Shown here: piece by piece, positions 37,419-46,812 of the stretch | Position numbering within the stretch: position 1 is the stretch's first letter | Layout: the number at the start of each line of letters is the position of its first letter | From: Sphingomonas adhaesiva | Lineage (GTDB): Bacteria > Pseudomonadota > Alphaproteobacteria > Sphingomonadales > Sphingomonadaceae | Assembly: GCF_002374855.1 (NCBI RefSeq) | Contig: NZ_NWVC01000001.1 | Coordinates: 186,001 to 250,000 of the forward strand | Length of the DNA: 64,000 nucleotides | Direction: 5' to 3' | Translations under genes and position numbers: made by a program | The notes under the pieces: generated by a model | What the model saw: the letters and a program-made list of their open reading frames with translations, nothing else | Databases searched by the model: none | Told to the model about the DNA's origin: nothing

Positions 37419-37839
37419 CGGCGGGCGGGGTGGCGATAGGCCGGCGGCGGAGCCGCCGGCGCGACGTCGGACGGCTTCGGCGTTGCCGACCCGCCGGCCG
37501 TTTTGGCCGATGCGGCGTCGCCGCATCGCGCCGGGGACCGGCGCGTCGGCCAAAAGCAAACGCCCGGGCCGTTTTCACGACCCGGGCGCCTGCGTGACGA
37601 TTGCTCGTCAGCCCCCTAATCCAGTCCCCCGGCCCGCGCGCCTCGACATTGCGAAGCGGAGCCTGGCGACGTTCCCCGAACCACGGCCGTTGCCTGTGTG
37701 CCAGTGCGGTTCGTATGCCGGTCCCATGGGGGCGCTGTCATCCCAAATGAACGGGACATAAACCGATTGTCGCCGCGCTGTGACGATTCCGCCACACGCC
37801 CCGTTGCGCGGCTGCGCCGGGCGTCCTACAGGCGCGGGC
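37419..37839. other. 421-bp gap after the TonB receptor: stacked hairpins
   Basis: No gene is supported here. It holds a perfect 9-bp hairpin at 37440-37460 (GCCGGCGGC), a cloverleaf-like inverted repeat at 37501-37555 (separate entry), and an 8-bp hairpin at 37561-37588 (CGCCCGGG/CCCGGGCG). The first is a plausible transcript end for the receptor although it lacks a T-run. The lolC promoter must lie in the more AT-rich last 150 bp. Confidence 0.6.
37501..37555. repeat. 55-bp three-way-junction inverted repeat
   Basis: The outer stem TTTTGGCCGA/TCGGCCAAAA (10 bp, perfect) encloses two further perfect hairpins, TGCGGC-GTC-GCCGCA and CGCGCCGG-GGA-CCGGCGCG, with one unpaired base between them. 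The whole element is self-complementary on either strand. Confidence 0.85.
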
Positions 37840-39090
37840 ATGTTGCTGTCGCGCTATGAGAGCATGATCGCGCGGCGGTATCTGCTGCCGGGCAAGGGTG
37901 AACGGTTCATCGTGCTGGTGGCGGGTTTCTCGCTCGGCGCGGTGATGCTGGGGGTCGCCGCGCTGGTGATCGTCATGAGCGTCATGAACGGCTTCCGCGC
38001 GGAGCTGTTCGACAAGATCGTCGGGCTGAACGGCCATGCGGTGGTGCAGGGCTATAACGGCCGGCTCGCCGACTGGCGCCGCGTCGTCAGGGAAGCGACC
38101 TCGACCCCGGGGGTGACCAGTGCGGTGCCGCTGATCGAACAGCCGCTGTTCGCCACCTATAACGGCCGCGCCGAATTCATCCTGCTGCGCGGGATGCGGG
38201 TGGAGGACATCCGCGGCAACGCCACGATCCGGTCGAAGGTGGTGGCCGGCGACCTGGATGCGGTGACGCCGGGCAGCAACAACGTCGCGATCGGCGCGCG
38301 GCTGGCCGAGGCGCTGGGCGCGACGATCGGTTCCGACATCTCGCTGGTCAGCCCGCAGGGGCAGACGACGCCGTTCGGCACCGTGCCTCGCATCGTCAAT
38401 TACCGCGTCGCCGCGATCTTCGAAGTCGGCATCTACGACTATGACAAGGCGTATGTGATGATGCCGCTGCCCGATGCGCAGACGTTCCTGCTGATGGGCG
38501 ATGCGGTGGGGATGGTGGAATTGCAGACCGTCGATCCCGATCGCGTCGGCCCGATCCTGGCGCCGCTGGCGCGCAAGGTGCAGGGCGTCGGCGTCGTCGC
38601 CGACTGGCGCCGGCTGAACGCCGAGCTGTTCGACGCGCTGGCGGTGGAGCGGGTGGCGATGTTCGTCGTACTGTGCATCATCATCCTGGTGGCGGCGTTC
38701 AACATCGCCTCCTCGCTCATCATGCTGGTCCGGTCGAAGACGCGCGACATCGCCATCCTGCGCACGATGGGGGCCAGCCGCGGCGCGATGCTGCGCATCT
38801 TCATGACGGTGGGGACGACGATCGGCGTCCTGGGGACGATCGCCGGGCTGGTGCTGGGCGCGGTGTTCCTGTTCTTCCGCCAGGCGGTGGTCAATTTCGT
38901 CCAGCTGGTGACCGGGCAGAACCTGTGGGACCCGTCGATCCGCTACCTCACCGAACTGCCGTCCAAGCCCAATCCGGTCGAGATCACCGCGATCGTCATC
39001 ATCACGCTGGTCATGACCTTCCTCGCCACCGTCTATCCGGCGTTCAAGGCGGCGAGCACCGATCCGGTACAGGTGCTGCGCTATGAGTGA
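37840..39090 (+). CDS. lolC: lipoprotein-releasing ABC transporter permease (LolC/LolE)
   Basis: A 416-residue permease of the LolCDE complex, which extracts lipoproteins from the inner membrane. Four membrane helices (one N-terminal at about 20-48, three C-terminal from about 270) flank a large periplasmic domain. The C-terminal [29 protein letters not shown] and the end PVQVLRYE are family hallmarks. Only one permease gene precedes lolD, so it probably works as a homodimer (LolF-like). The start [15 protein letters not shown] is the family N-terminus. Confidence 0.95.
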   Translation: MLLSRYESMIARRYLLPGKGERFIVLVAGFSLGAVMLGVAALVIVMSVMNGFRAELFDKIVGLNGHAVVQGYNGRLADWRRVVREATSTPGVTSAVPLIEQPLFATYNGRAEFILLRGMRVEDIRGNATIRSKVVAGDLDAVTPGSNNVAIGARLAEALGATIGSDISLVSPQGQTTPFGTVPRIVNYRVAAIFEVGIYDYDKAYVMMPLPDAQTFLLMGDAVGMVELQTVDPDRVGPILAPLARKVQGVGVVADWRRLNAELFDALAVERVAMFVVLCIIILVAAFNIASSLIMLVRSKTRDIAILRTMGASRGAMLRIFMTVGTTIGVLGTIAGLVLGAVFLFFRQAVVNFVQLVTGQNLWDPSIRYLTELPSKPNPVEITAIVIITLVMTFLATVYPAFKAASTDPVQVLRYE

Positions 39091-39769
39091 CGCCGTCCTG
39101 CGGACCACCGGCCTCGCGCGCAGCTTCACGCAAGGCGAGACGACGATCCACGTCCTGCGCGGCGTCGACCTGTCGGTCGGCCCGGGGGAGATCGTCGCGC
39201 TGCTCGGCCCGTCCGGGTCGGGCAAGTCGACCCTGCTCCAGGCGGTCGGCCTGCTGGAGGGCGGGTTCGCCGGGTCAATCCGCATCGCCGGGGTGGAGGC
39301 CGCGCAGCTCGACGCGGCGGGCCGCACCGACGTGCGCCGCGACCAGTTGGGCTTCGTCTATCAGTTCCACCACCTGCTGCCCGATTTCAACGCGATCGAG
39401 AATGTGGTCCTGCCGCAGCTGATCCAGGGTTCCACCCGCGCCGCGGCGGAGGAGCGCGCCGCCGCGCTGCTGTCCGCGCTGGGCGTCGGTCACCGGCTGA
39501 CGCACCGCCCGGCGCAGCTGTCGGGCGGCGAGCAGCAGCGTGTCGCGGTCGCCCGCGCGCTCGCCAATCGCCCCGCGCTGGTGCTGGCGGACGAGCCGAC
39601 CGGCAACCTGGACGAGCGGACCGCCGATATCGTGCTGGCCGAATTCCTGCGGCTGGTCCGCGGCGAAGGCTCCGCCGCGCTGGTCGCGACGCATAACGAG
39701 CGGCTGGCCGCGAAGATGGACCGCGTCGTGCGCCTGCACGAAGGCATGCTGGAGGAAGCGCGGCCGTGA
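39083..39769 (+). CDS. lolD: lipoprotein-releasing ABC transporter ATPase LolD
   Basis: A 228-residue ABC ATPase: Walker [10 protein letters not shown], signature [15 protein letters not shown], Walker [11 protein letters not shown]-loop ATHN. It overlaps lolC by 8 bp. Within the MacB/LolD group the pairing with LolC decides the call. Confidence 0.97.
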   Translation: MSDAVLRTTGLARSFTQGETTIHVLRGVDLSVGPGEIVALLGPSGSGKSTLLQAVGLLEGGFAGSIRIAGVEAAQLDAAGRTDVRRDQLGFVYQFHHLLPDFNAIENVVLPQLIQGSTRAAAEERAAALLSALGVGHRLTHRPAQLSGGEQQRVAVARALANRPALVLADEPTGNLDERTADIVLAEFLRLVRGEGSAALVATHNERLAAKMDRVVRLHEGMLEEARP

Positions 39770-40359
39770 GCGACCCGTGGCGCACCCCGCCGACGCTGCG
39801 CGGGCGCCACGTCACGCTGCGCCCGCTGGTCGGGGCCGATGCCCCCGCGCTGGCCGCGGCGGCCGGCGACGGCGACCTGACCGAATTGTTCTTCGCCAAT
39901 GTCGCCGGGCTGACCGATCCCGAGGGGTTCGTCGCGGCGGCGCTTCGGGAACAGGAATATGGCCGCGCGCTGCCGCTGACGGTCGAGACCCCCGATGGCC
40001 GCGTCGTCGGCCTCACCCGCTTCCTGCGGATGAACGAGGCGCATCGCCGGGTCGAGATCGGCGGCACCTTCTACGCCCGCTCGGTCCAGCGCAGCGGGGT
40101 GAATACCGAGGCGAAGCTGCTGCTGCTGACCCACGCCTTCGACGTCCTGGGGTGCCAGGTCGTCCAGATCCGCACCGACTGGTTCAACAAAAGGTCGCAG
40201 GCCGCGATCGAGCGGTTGGGCGCCAAGCGCGACGGCGTGCTGCGCGCGCACCAGCTGTTCAACGGCCGCGTCCGCGACCTGGTGGTCTATTCCATCATCG
40301 CCGCGGAATGGCCCGGGGTCCGCACCAACCTGAATTTCCTGCTGGAGAGACCGCGATGA
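39766..40359 (+). CDS. GNAT-family N-acetyltransferase
   Basis: A 197-residue GNAT protein of the RimJ/RimL-like group, seen in [19 protein letters not shown] at the N-terminus and [25 protein letters not shown] with the later [20 protein letters not shown] (acetyl-CoA-binding region). The GTG start overlaps the lolD stop by 4 bp, and its stop overlaps the peroxidase start by 4 bp. The substrate, protein N-terminus or small amine, is unknown. Confidence 0.9.
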   Translation: MSDPWRTPPTLRGRHVTLRPLVGADAPALAAAAGDGDLTELFFANVAGLTDPEGFVAAALREQEYGRALPLTVETPDGRVVGLTRFLRMNEAHRRVEIGGTFYARSVQRSGVNTEAKLLLLTHAFDVLGCQVVQIRTDWFNKRSQAAIERLGAKRDGVLRAHQLFNGRVRDLVVYSIIAAEWPGVRTNLNFLLERPR

Positions 40360-40838
40360 CCGCCATCACCGATTTCACCGTCACCGCCGCCGACGGATCG
40401 CCGCTCGCGCTCGACGCGTATCGCGGCAAGGTGCTGCTGATCGTCAACACCGCGTCGAAGTGCGGCTTCACCCCGCAGTACGAGGGGCTGGAGGCGCTGC
40501 ACCGCCGCTACGCCGATCGCGGTTTCGAGGTGCTGGGCTTTCCGTGCAACCAGTTCGGCGCGCAGGAGCCGGGCGACGCCGCGGAAATCGCCAATTTCTG
40601 CTCGCTGACCTACGACGTCACCTTCCCGGTGTTCGCCAAGATCGACGTCAACGGCGCCCATGCCGATCCGCTGTTCGAGCGGCTGAAGGCCGATGCGCCC
40701 GGCGTGCTGGGGTCCAAAGCGATCAAGTGGAACTTCACCAAGTTCTTGGTCGACCGCGAAGGGCGGACGGTGAACCGCTACGCGCCGACGACCAAGCCCG
40801 CGGATATCGAGAAGGATATCGAGGCGCTGCTGGGCTGA
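40356..40838 (+). CDS. glutathione peroxidase family protein
   Basis: A 160-residue peroxidase of the GPx family, reducing hydroperoxides with thioredoxin or glutathione. The peroxidatic Cys36 is in NTASKCGFTPQY (cysteine, not selenocysteine), with GFPCNQFGAQEPG and KWNFTKFLVD giving the Gln, Trp and Asn of the active site. The ATG overlaps the GNAT stop (ATGA), so it is the fourth gene of lolC-lolD-GNAT-gpx. Confidence 0.95.
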   Translation: MTAITDFTVTAADGSPLALDAYRGKVLLIVNTASKCGFTPQYEGLEALHRRYADRGFEVLGFPCNQFGAQEPGDAAEIANFCSLTYDVTFPVFAKIDVNGAHADPLFERLKADAPGVLGSKAIKWNFTKFLVDREGRTVNRYAPTTKPADIEKDIEALLG

Positions 40839-40930
40839 GCCTGTAGCGGGCGCTCCGACGCCCCGCGCCGTCCGTCACTCCGCGCGGGCCGACACCCCGG
40901 CGAAGGCGAAGCCTTTGCGAAACCCACGCC

Positions 40931-41171
40931 GTCATGCCGGACTTGTTCCGGCATCCATGTTTCCGCATACGCCTCAGCCGCTGCTCTTGCGAGACGGTGG
41001 ACTCCGCAACAGGGCCCTCCTGAGCGAAGTCGAAGGGTCCGGGGTGACGGAGGGGAGCGGCGGGAGTAGCGACTTCCTCAATGGTCCTGCGAACGCCGGG
41101 GTCCACGGAGCCGCGAAATCATCGGCCTTGCATCTGGGGAGACATGGATGCCGGAACAAGTCCGGCATGAC
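40931..41171. repeat. long composite repeat, copy A (GTCATGCCGGAC ends)
   Basis: Begins GTCATGCCGGACTTGTTCCG and ends with the inverted form, ATGCCGGAACAAGTCCGGC then ATGAC. The inner part (about 41035-41105, from TCCGGGGTGACGGAGGGGAG to GCGAACGCCGG) is the reverse complement of the inner part of copy B at 49065-49281, while the ends keep the same order. Inserted near the left is a second motif (CCTGAGCGAAGTCGAAGG). It fills most of the 398-bp gap between gpx and the HdeD-like gene. No gene is supported inside. Confidence 0.85.
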
Positions 41172-41236
41172 GGGAGGGATGTGACAGCGGTTTTGGACGC
41201 GTCGTGACGTCGGCTCGCTTCAGCCCCGCGCACCCC

Positions 41237-41842
41237 TTACTCCGGCACCGCGAACGCACTCGCGCCCTTGCGGTGGTCCCCCGCGGCGGTCAGCGCGGCG
41301 ACGCCCCCGAACAGGAAGCTGATCGCCAGCACATAGCCAGGCAGCGTCAGCGCCGACCACGGGACCGTCATCGCGATGAACACCGCCAGCAGCACGTTCA
41401 CCGCGCCCAGCGCGATCAGCATCCCGCGCCGCCGCCGCATCTTCAGCCCCCACCACAGCTCCAGCGCACCGCGCGCGCCCAGCCACACCGCGACCGTCAG
41501 CGTCAGCGAGATCGCGCCCGTCACCGGCTCCATCACCATCAACGCGCCGACCACGACCGACAGGATGCCGAACAGCACCGAATAGCCGCGGCTCTCCGCG
41601 CCATGCCCGAACAGCCCCGCCGCGATCGCGAATACGCCCGATACGAAGAACAGCACCCCGATCGTCACCGTCGCGGCGAAGGTCGCGGCATAGGGGAAGA
41701 CGAACGCCGCGATCCCCAGCACCACCGACACCACGCCATAGGCCATGATCCAGCCCCATCCGGCGCCGATGGACGGGCCGGCGGGCGGGCCGGAGTGCGG
41801 GGGCGTGTCGGGTGGGAAGGTCTGGTCGCGCAGGTCGGTCAT
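41237..41842 (-). CDS. HdeD/DUF308-family membrane protein
   Basis: A 201-residue integral membrane protein with six hydrophobic segments in three pairs, the HdeD/DUF308 pattern: GWIMAYGVVSVVLGIAAF, TIGVLFFVSGVFAI, SVLFGILSVVVGALMVMEP, and further pairs. A Pro-rich cytoplasmic N-terminus (about 1-28). HdeD in E. coli is linked to acid resistance; here the role is unknown. It is divergent from dnaE with 93 bp between. Confidence 0.88.
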   Translation of the reverse strand: MTDLRDQTFPPDTPPHSGPPAGPSIGAGWGWIMAYGVVSVVLGIAAFVFPYAATFAATVTIGVLFFVSGVFAIAAGLFGHGAESRGYSVLFGILSVVVGALMVMEPVTGAISLTLTVAVWLGARGALELWWGLKMRRRRGMLIALGAVNVLLAVFIAMTVPWSALTLPGYVLAISFLFGGVAALTAAGDHRKGASAFAVPE

Positions 41843-41935
41843 CGCACTAACTCCTGGTGGCGTCGGTGGCGAACGGGTGCGCGCGTTGGCGGTTCCGCAC
41901 TGGTCGAATCAGGTCCGGCGGATTAGGTAAGGGCG

Positions 41936-44900
41936 ATGCCGCATTCCGGGTTCGTACCGCTCCGCATCTTCTCGTCCTACACGATGCTCGACGGCGCGAT
42001 CGAGCCGAAGGCGATGGCCAAGCGCGCGGCCAAGCTGGGCTTTCCGGCCGCGGCGCTGACCGATCGCAACGGCCTCTACGCCGCCATGGCTTTTTCCGAC
42101 GCCGCGGTGGGCGCGGGCGTGCAGCCGGTGATCGGCACGATGCTGGGCCTGGCGCGGCCCGACATGCCCGACGGCGCGCCGCCGGTGATCGACTGGATCG
42201 CGCTCTATGCGCAGGATGCGACCGGCTACGACAATCTGTGTGCGCTGGTCAGCCACGCGCACCTCGACCGGCCGCTGGAACTGGCGCCGCACGTCGGGTT
42301 CGACATGCTGGAACGCCATTGCGCAGGGCTGGTCGCGCTGACCGCCGGCGGGGAGGGCGGGGTCGCCCGGCTGTTCGCGGAGGAGCAGCCCGCGCGCGCC
42401 GCCGCCTATGCCGAGCGGCTGGCCGCGATCTTCCCCGATCGCCTCTATATCGAACTCAGCCGCCGCGGCGATGCGATCGAGGAGAAGGCAGAGGAGCCGC
42501 TGCTCGACCTCGCCTACGACCGCAACTGGCCGATCGTCGCCACCAACCCCAGCTGTTTCGAGGAAGCGGCCTTCGGCGACGCGCATGACGCGATGCTGTG
42601 CATCGCCCATTCCACCTATGTGGAAAGCGAGGATCGCCCGCGTTCGTCCCCCGATGCGTGGATGAAGCCCGCCGAGGAGATGAAGGCGCTGTTCGCCGAT
42701 CTGCCGGAGGCGATCGCCAACACGCTGGTCGTGGCGCAGCGGTGCGCGGTGGCCGCGCCCAAGCGCAAGCCGATCCTGCCCAGCCTGGCCGGTGACCGCG
42801 AGGGCGAGGCCGCGATGCTGCGCGACCGCGCGCGCGAGGGGCTGGCCGCGCGGCTCCAGCGGATCGAGGAACTGGGGCAGGCCGGGGGCGAGGGGTGGCA
42901 GGCCGCCTATCGCGCGCGGCTGGAATTCGAGCTGGACGTCATCATCCAGATGGGTTTCCCCGGCTATTTCCTGATCGTCGCGGACTTCATCCAATGGGCC
43001 AAGTCGCACGACATTCCGGTCGGGCCGGGGCGTGGATCGGGTGCGGGGTCGGCGGTCGCCTGGGCGCTGACGATCACCGATCTCGATCCGCTGCAGCTGG
43101 GCCTGCTGTTCGAACGCTTCCTGAACCCGGAACGCGTGTCGATGCCCGACTTCGACATCGACTTCTGCGAAACGCGGCGCGGCGAGGTGATCCGCTACGT
43201 GCAGGAAAAATACGGCCGCGATCAGGTGGCGCAGATCATCACCTTCGGTAAGCTGAAGGCGCGCGCGGTGCTGAAGGATACCGGCCGCGTCCTCCAGATG
43301 AGCTACGGGCAGGTCGATCGCCTCGCCAAGCTGGTGCCCAATCACCCCACCGACCCGTGGGACCTGAAGCGCGCGCTGAACGGCGTGCCGGAACTGGCCA
43401 AGGAATATTCGAACGACAACCAGGTCCGCCACCTGTGGGATCTGGCGACCAAGCTGGAGGGGCTGCCGCGCCATTCCTCCACCCATGCCGCGGGCGTGGT
43501 GATCGGCGACCGGCCGCTGGCGCAGCTGGTCCCGCTGTACCGCGATCCGCGATCGGACATGCCGGTGACGCAGTTCGACATGAAATATGTCGAGGGCGCC
43601 GGGCTGGTGAAGTTCGACTTCCTCGGCCTGAAAACGCTGTCGGTTCTCAAGAAGGCCGTGCAACTGCTGGAAAAGCGGGGACTTTCGGTCGACCTCGACG
43701 CGCTGTCCTGGGATGACGAGGGCGTCTACAAACTGCTCCAGCGTGGCGACACGGTCGGCGTGTTCCAGCTGGAATCGGAGGGGATGCGCCGGACGCTGTC
43801 GGCGGTGCGCCCGACCAATTTCGGCGATATCGTCGCGCTCGTCTCGCTCTATCGCCCCGGCCCGATGGACAACATCCCGTCGTTCGGCCGCCGCAAGCAG
43901 GGCACGGAGGAAATCACCTATCCGCACCCGCTGCTCGAACCGATCCTGTCCGAAACCTATGGCATCTTCGTCTATCAGGAACAGGTGATGCAGGCCGCGC
44001 AGGTGCTGGCGGGCTATTCGCTCGGCGGCGCCGACCTGCTGCGCCGCGCGATGGGCAAGAAGATCAAGGCGGAGATGGACGCCCAGCGCGCCACTTTCGT
44101 CGCGGGCTGTGCCGAGCATAACGGGATCAAGGCCGATTACGCCAACCAGCTGTTCGACTTGATCGACAAGTTCGCCGGTTATGGCTTCAACAAGAGCCAC
44201 GCCGCCGCCTATGCGCTGCTGGCCTACCAGACCGCATGGCTGAAGGCGCATCACCCGGCGGAATTCTTCGCCGCGTCGATGTGCTACGACATCCACCTGA
44301 CCGACAAGCTGGCGGTGTTCGTCGACGACATGCGCCGGCTGGGCATCGCGCTGCTGCCGCCGTGCATCAACGCCAGCCAGGCCGAGTTCGACGTGGAGGT
44401 GGATGTCGAGGGGACGCCGGCGGTCCGCTACGCGCTCGCCGCGCTGAAGTCGGTGGGTGAGGGCGCGATGGAGCGGCTGGTCGAGGAGCGCACCAACGCC
44501 GGCGCGTTCCGCAGCCTCGACGATCTGGCCAATCGTGTCGATCCGCGCCTCATCAACAAACGCCAGCTGGAAACGCTGGCCGCCGGCGGCGCCTTCGACG
44601 TGCTCGACGCCAATCGCGCGGGCGTCCATGCCGTCGCCGAAACGGTGCTGGCGATCGCCGCCAGCACGCATCACGGGCGCACCAGCGGGCAGGGCGGGCT
44701 GTTCGGCGACGATGCCGGGACGGGCGACACGATCAAGCCGCCCGCCACCGTCCGCTGGACGCTGGCCGAGCGGATGGAGCAGGAGAAGGAGGCGTTCGGC
44801 TTCTATTTCTCCGCGCACCCCGTCGACCGGTTCCGCCATCTGGCGAAGATGCACGGCGCGCGCAGCTATACCGCGCTCAATGATCTGCCGATCCCCGACG

Positions 44901-45433
44901 GCGCGCGAGTGATGGCGACGATGGCGGTGCTGGTCGAGGATGCGCGCTGGCGCACCTCCGCGCGCGGGCGGCGCTATCTGATGGCGACGTTGTCGGACGC
45001 CACCGGCCAATTCATCGCCACCTGTTTCGAGGACGGCGCTTCGGCCGCGCTGGAGGAAGCCGCCAAGACCGGCGAATGCGGCCTGCTGACCGTCGAGCTG
45101 GACCGCCGCCCCGGCGAGGAAACCCCGCGCGTTTCGATCAAGGGGATCAAGCCGTTCGACGGGCTGGCCAACGTCACCCGCTTCGCACTGGAGGTGACCG
45201 CCGACAGGCCCGCCGCGGTCACCGCGCTTGCCGCGCTGATCGGCCCGCTGCGCGGCAATGCGCGCGGCAAGGTGACACTGAAGGTGGCGCTGGACGGCAA
45301 TGCCACCGCGGTGGTGATCCTGGGCCGCGACTTCGCGCTCGACGCCGAACTGGCGGAGCGGATCGAGCAGCTGCCCGGCGTGATGAAGGTGGAATTCGAC
45401 GTCGAGGAGACGCGGCTGAAATCGGTGGGGTGA
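41936..45433 (+). CDS. dnaE: DNA polymerase III alpha subunit
   Basis: The 1165-residue replicative polymerase DnaE. The PHP domain (about 1-270) starts FVPLRIFSSYTMLDGAI, in which the His-Ser-Asp metal motif of active PHP enzymes is changed to Phe-Ser-Ser. The catalytic Asp pair is Asp407 and Asp409 (PDFDIDFCE), the third Asp lies in KFDFLGLKTL. The finger, helix-hairpin-helix and OB-fold parts follow (about 780-1080). It is full length and the main replication enzyme, not the ImuB-linked DnaE2. Confidence 0.98.
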   Translation: MPHSGFVPLRIFSSYTMLDGAIEPKAMAKRAAKLGFPAAALTDRNGLYAAMAFSDAAVGAGVQPVIGTMLGLARPDMPDGAPPVIDWIALYAQDATGYDNLCALVSHAHLDRPLELAPHVGFDMLERHCAGLVALTAGGEGGVARLFAEEQPARAAAYAERLAAIFPDRLYIELSRRGDAIEEKAEEPLLDLAYDRNWPIVATNPSCFEEAAFGDAHDAMLCIAHSTYVESEDRPRSSPDAWMKPAEEMKALFADLPEAIANTLVVAQRCAVAAPKRKPILPSLAGDREGEAAMLRDRAREGLAARLQRIEELGQAGGEGWQAAYRARLEFELDVIIQMGFPGYFLIVADFIQWAKSHDIPVGPGRGSGAGSAVAWALTITDLDPLQLGLLFERFLNPERVSMPDFDIDFCETRRGEVIRYVQEKYGRDQVAQIITFGKLKARAVLKDTGRVLQMSYGQVDRLAKLVPNHPTDPWDLKRALNGVPELAKEYSNDNQVRHLWDLATKLEGLPRHSSTHAAGVVIGDRPLAQLVPLYRDPRSDMPVTQFDMKYVEGAGLVKFDFLGLKTLSVLKKAVQLLEKRGLSVDLDALSWDDEGVYKLLQRGDTVGVFQLESEGMRRTLSAVRPTNFGDIVALVSLYRPGPMDNIPSFGRRKQGTEEITYPHPLLEPILSETYGIFVYQEQVMQAAQVLAGYSLGGADLLRRAMGKKIKAEMDAQRATFVAGCAEHNGIKADYANQLFDLIDKFAGYGFNKSHAAAYALLAYQTAWLKAHHPAEFFAASMCYDIHLTDKLAVFVDDMRRLGIALLPPCINASQAEFDVEVDVEGTPAVRYALAALKSVGEGAMERLVEERTNAGAFRSLDDLANRVDPRLINKRQLETLAAGGAFDVLDANRAGVHAVAETVLAIAASTHHGRTSGQGGLFGDDAGTGDTIKPPATVRWTLAERMEQEKEAFGFYFSAHPVDRFRHLAKMHGARSYTALNDLPIPDGARVMATMAVLVEDARWRTSARGRRYLMATLSDATGQFIATCFEDGASAALEEAAKTGECGLLTVELDRRPGEETPRVSIKGIKPFDGLANVTRFALEVTADRPAAVTALAALIGPLRGNARGKVTLKVALDGNATAVVILGRDFALDAELAERIEQLPGVMKVEFDVEETRLKSVG

Positions 45434-45467
45434 CCCTGACGGCCGGCGACGACGCCTCGGCCTCTGG

Positions 45468-45548
45468 CGTCACCCCAGCGAAAGCTGGGGTCTCCCGCCG
45501 CAGGCGTCTCGCCCACCTCGAAAGACCCCGGCCTTCGCCGGGATGACG
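45468..45548. repeat. third copy of the CCCAGC/GCTGGG palindromic repeat
   Basis: CGTCACCCCAGCGAAAGCTG opens, AGACCCCGGCCTTCGCCGGG then ATGACG closes. It matches the two tandem copies at 33877-34073 in its hairpins but not in its centre. It is between the convergent dnaE and radical SAM genes. Confidence 0.75.
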
Positions 45549-45611
45549 CGTGCGCAGCGACGTCGAGCGACCGCTGGCAGCCGGAACACCCCTCCGCGTG
45601 CGGCCCCTCCC

Positions 45612-46694
45612 TCAAAACAACTCCCCCTGCGCCCCCGCCGGCGGGCGGAACAGGTCGCAGCGCAGGTCCAGCTTGCGCCGCGCATCGTCGAACCCCGCCT
45701 TGCCCCGCGCGATGCGGAAGCGGGTGCGCAGCAGGTCCGCCCACGGCCCCTGGCCCTTCATCCGCATCCCGAAGCGCGGATCGTTGTCGCGCCCGCCGCG
45801 CAGCGACTGGACGATCGCCATCACCTTGCCCGCACGGTCGGGGAAATGTTCGTCCAGCCACGCGCGGAACAGCGGCGCGACCTCCCACGGCAGCCGCACC
45901 GGGATGTAGGAGATGCCGCGCGCGCCCGCCGCCGCGGCGCGCGCGACGATCGCCTCCACCTCGCCATCGGTGATCGCGGGGATCACCGGCGCCATGTTGA
46001 CATAGGTGGGGATGCCCGCCGCGCTCAGCTGCTGCACCGCGCGCAGCCGCCGCTCCGGCGTGGGTGCGCGCGGCTCCACCGTCATCGCGATCCGCGGGTC
46101 GAGCGAGGTGACCGAGATCGCCACTGCCACCAGCCCCTCCGCCGCCATCGGCGCCAGCAGGTCGATGTCGCGCACCACCCGGTCGGACTTGGTGGTGATG
46201 ACCAGCGGATGGCGGCATTGCGCCAGCACCTCGATCACCGCGCGCGTGATCCGCCATTCGCGCTCGATCGGCTGATAGGGATCGGTGTTCGTCCCCATCG
46301 CGATCGGCTGGCAGGCATAGCCCGGCTTGCGCAGCTCCTCGCGCAACAGCGCCGCGGCATCGGGCTTGGCGAACAGCCGCGTCTCGAAATCGAGGCCGGG
46401 CGACAGGTCGTGATAGGCATGGCTGGGCCGGGCAAAGCAATAGATGCAGCCATGCTCGCAGCCGCGATAGGCATTGATCGAGCGGTCGAAGGGAACGTCG
46501 GGGGACTGGTTGCGGGTGATGATCGTGCGGGCGTGCTCGACCGTCACGGTGGTGCGGGGCGGGGCGGGGGCACCGTCGACGGCGCCGCGCGAATCGAGCC
46601 AGTCGCCGTCCGTGTCGTGTTGGGGCAGAGCGAAGCGTTGGCTGGCGGCATTCAGTGTCGCGCCGCGTGTCGCTCGGGTCGTGCTGGCCGCCAT
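45612..46694 (-). CDS. PA0069-family radical SAM protein (SplB-like)
   Basis: A 360-residue radical SAM enzyme of the COG1533 group, named after PA0069 and distantly related to spore photoproduct lyase. The 4Fe-4S cluster motif CxxxCxxC is Cys79, Cys83, Cys86 (YRGCEHGCIYCFARPSHAY). N-terminal DVPFDRSINAYRG and later MGTNTDPYQPIE and VNMAPVIPAITD are characteristic. A perfect LexA box is 24-38 bp upstream of the ATG, so DNA-damage control is predicted. The reaction is not known. Confidence 0.92.
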   Translation of the reverse strand: MAASTTRATRGATLNAASQRFALPQHDTDGDWLDSRGAVDGAPAPPRTTVTVEHARTIITRNQSPDVPFDRSINAYRGCEHGCIYCFARPSHAYHDLSPGLDFETRLFAKPDAAALLREELRKPGYACQPIAMGTNTDPYQPIEREWRITRAVIEVLAQCRHPLVITTKSDRVVRDIDLLAPMAAEGLVAVAISVTSLDPRIAMTVEPRAPTPERRLRAVQQLSAAGIPTYVNMAPVIPAITDGEVEAIVARAAAAGARGISYIPVRLPWEVAPLFRAWLDEHFPDRAGKVMAIVQSLRGGRDNDPRFGMRMKGQGPWADLLRTRFRIARGKAGFDDARRKLDLRCDLFRPPAGAQGELF

Positions 46695-46717
46695 GCCGCG
46701 TTATAGCGCGATTAACG

Positions 46718-46732
46718 GAACAAAAAAAGAAC
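46718..46732 (-). promoter_or_regulatory. SOS (LexA) box upstream of the radical SAM gene
   Basis: On the minus strand GTTC-TTTTTTT-GTTC, an exact alphaproteobacterial LexA box (GTTC-N7-GTTC), 24 bp before the start codon. The same consensus precedes recA at 57361-57375. The YbjN gene is divergent on the other side, 80 bp away, and could share it. Confidence 0.75.
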
Positions 46733-46812
46733 AATCGCGCCGTTGCCCTTCGGCGCGCAGTTCGTTACGCACGCGCCATCATCTGTTCTTTATTTGCGAA
46801 AAGGGGCGTGTG

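Noticed and set aside
40915..41184. Short frame reading EGSGGSSDFLNGPANAGVHG through the repeat copy A
   Set aside because: The same peptide would arise from any copy of this repeat in this orientation; it is repeat sequence, not a gene.
41909..45010. 1033-residue minus-strand frame opposite dnaE
   Set aside because: dnaE on the other strand is unambiguous with its catalytic Asp residues; the long opposite frame is an effect of high GC and codon bias.
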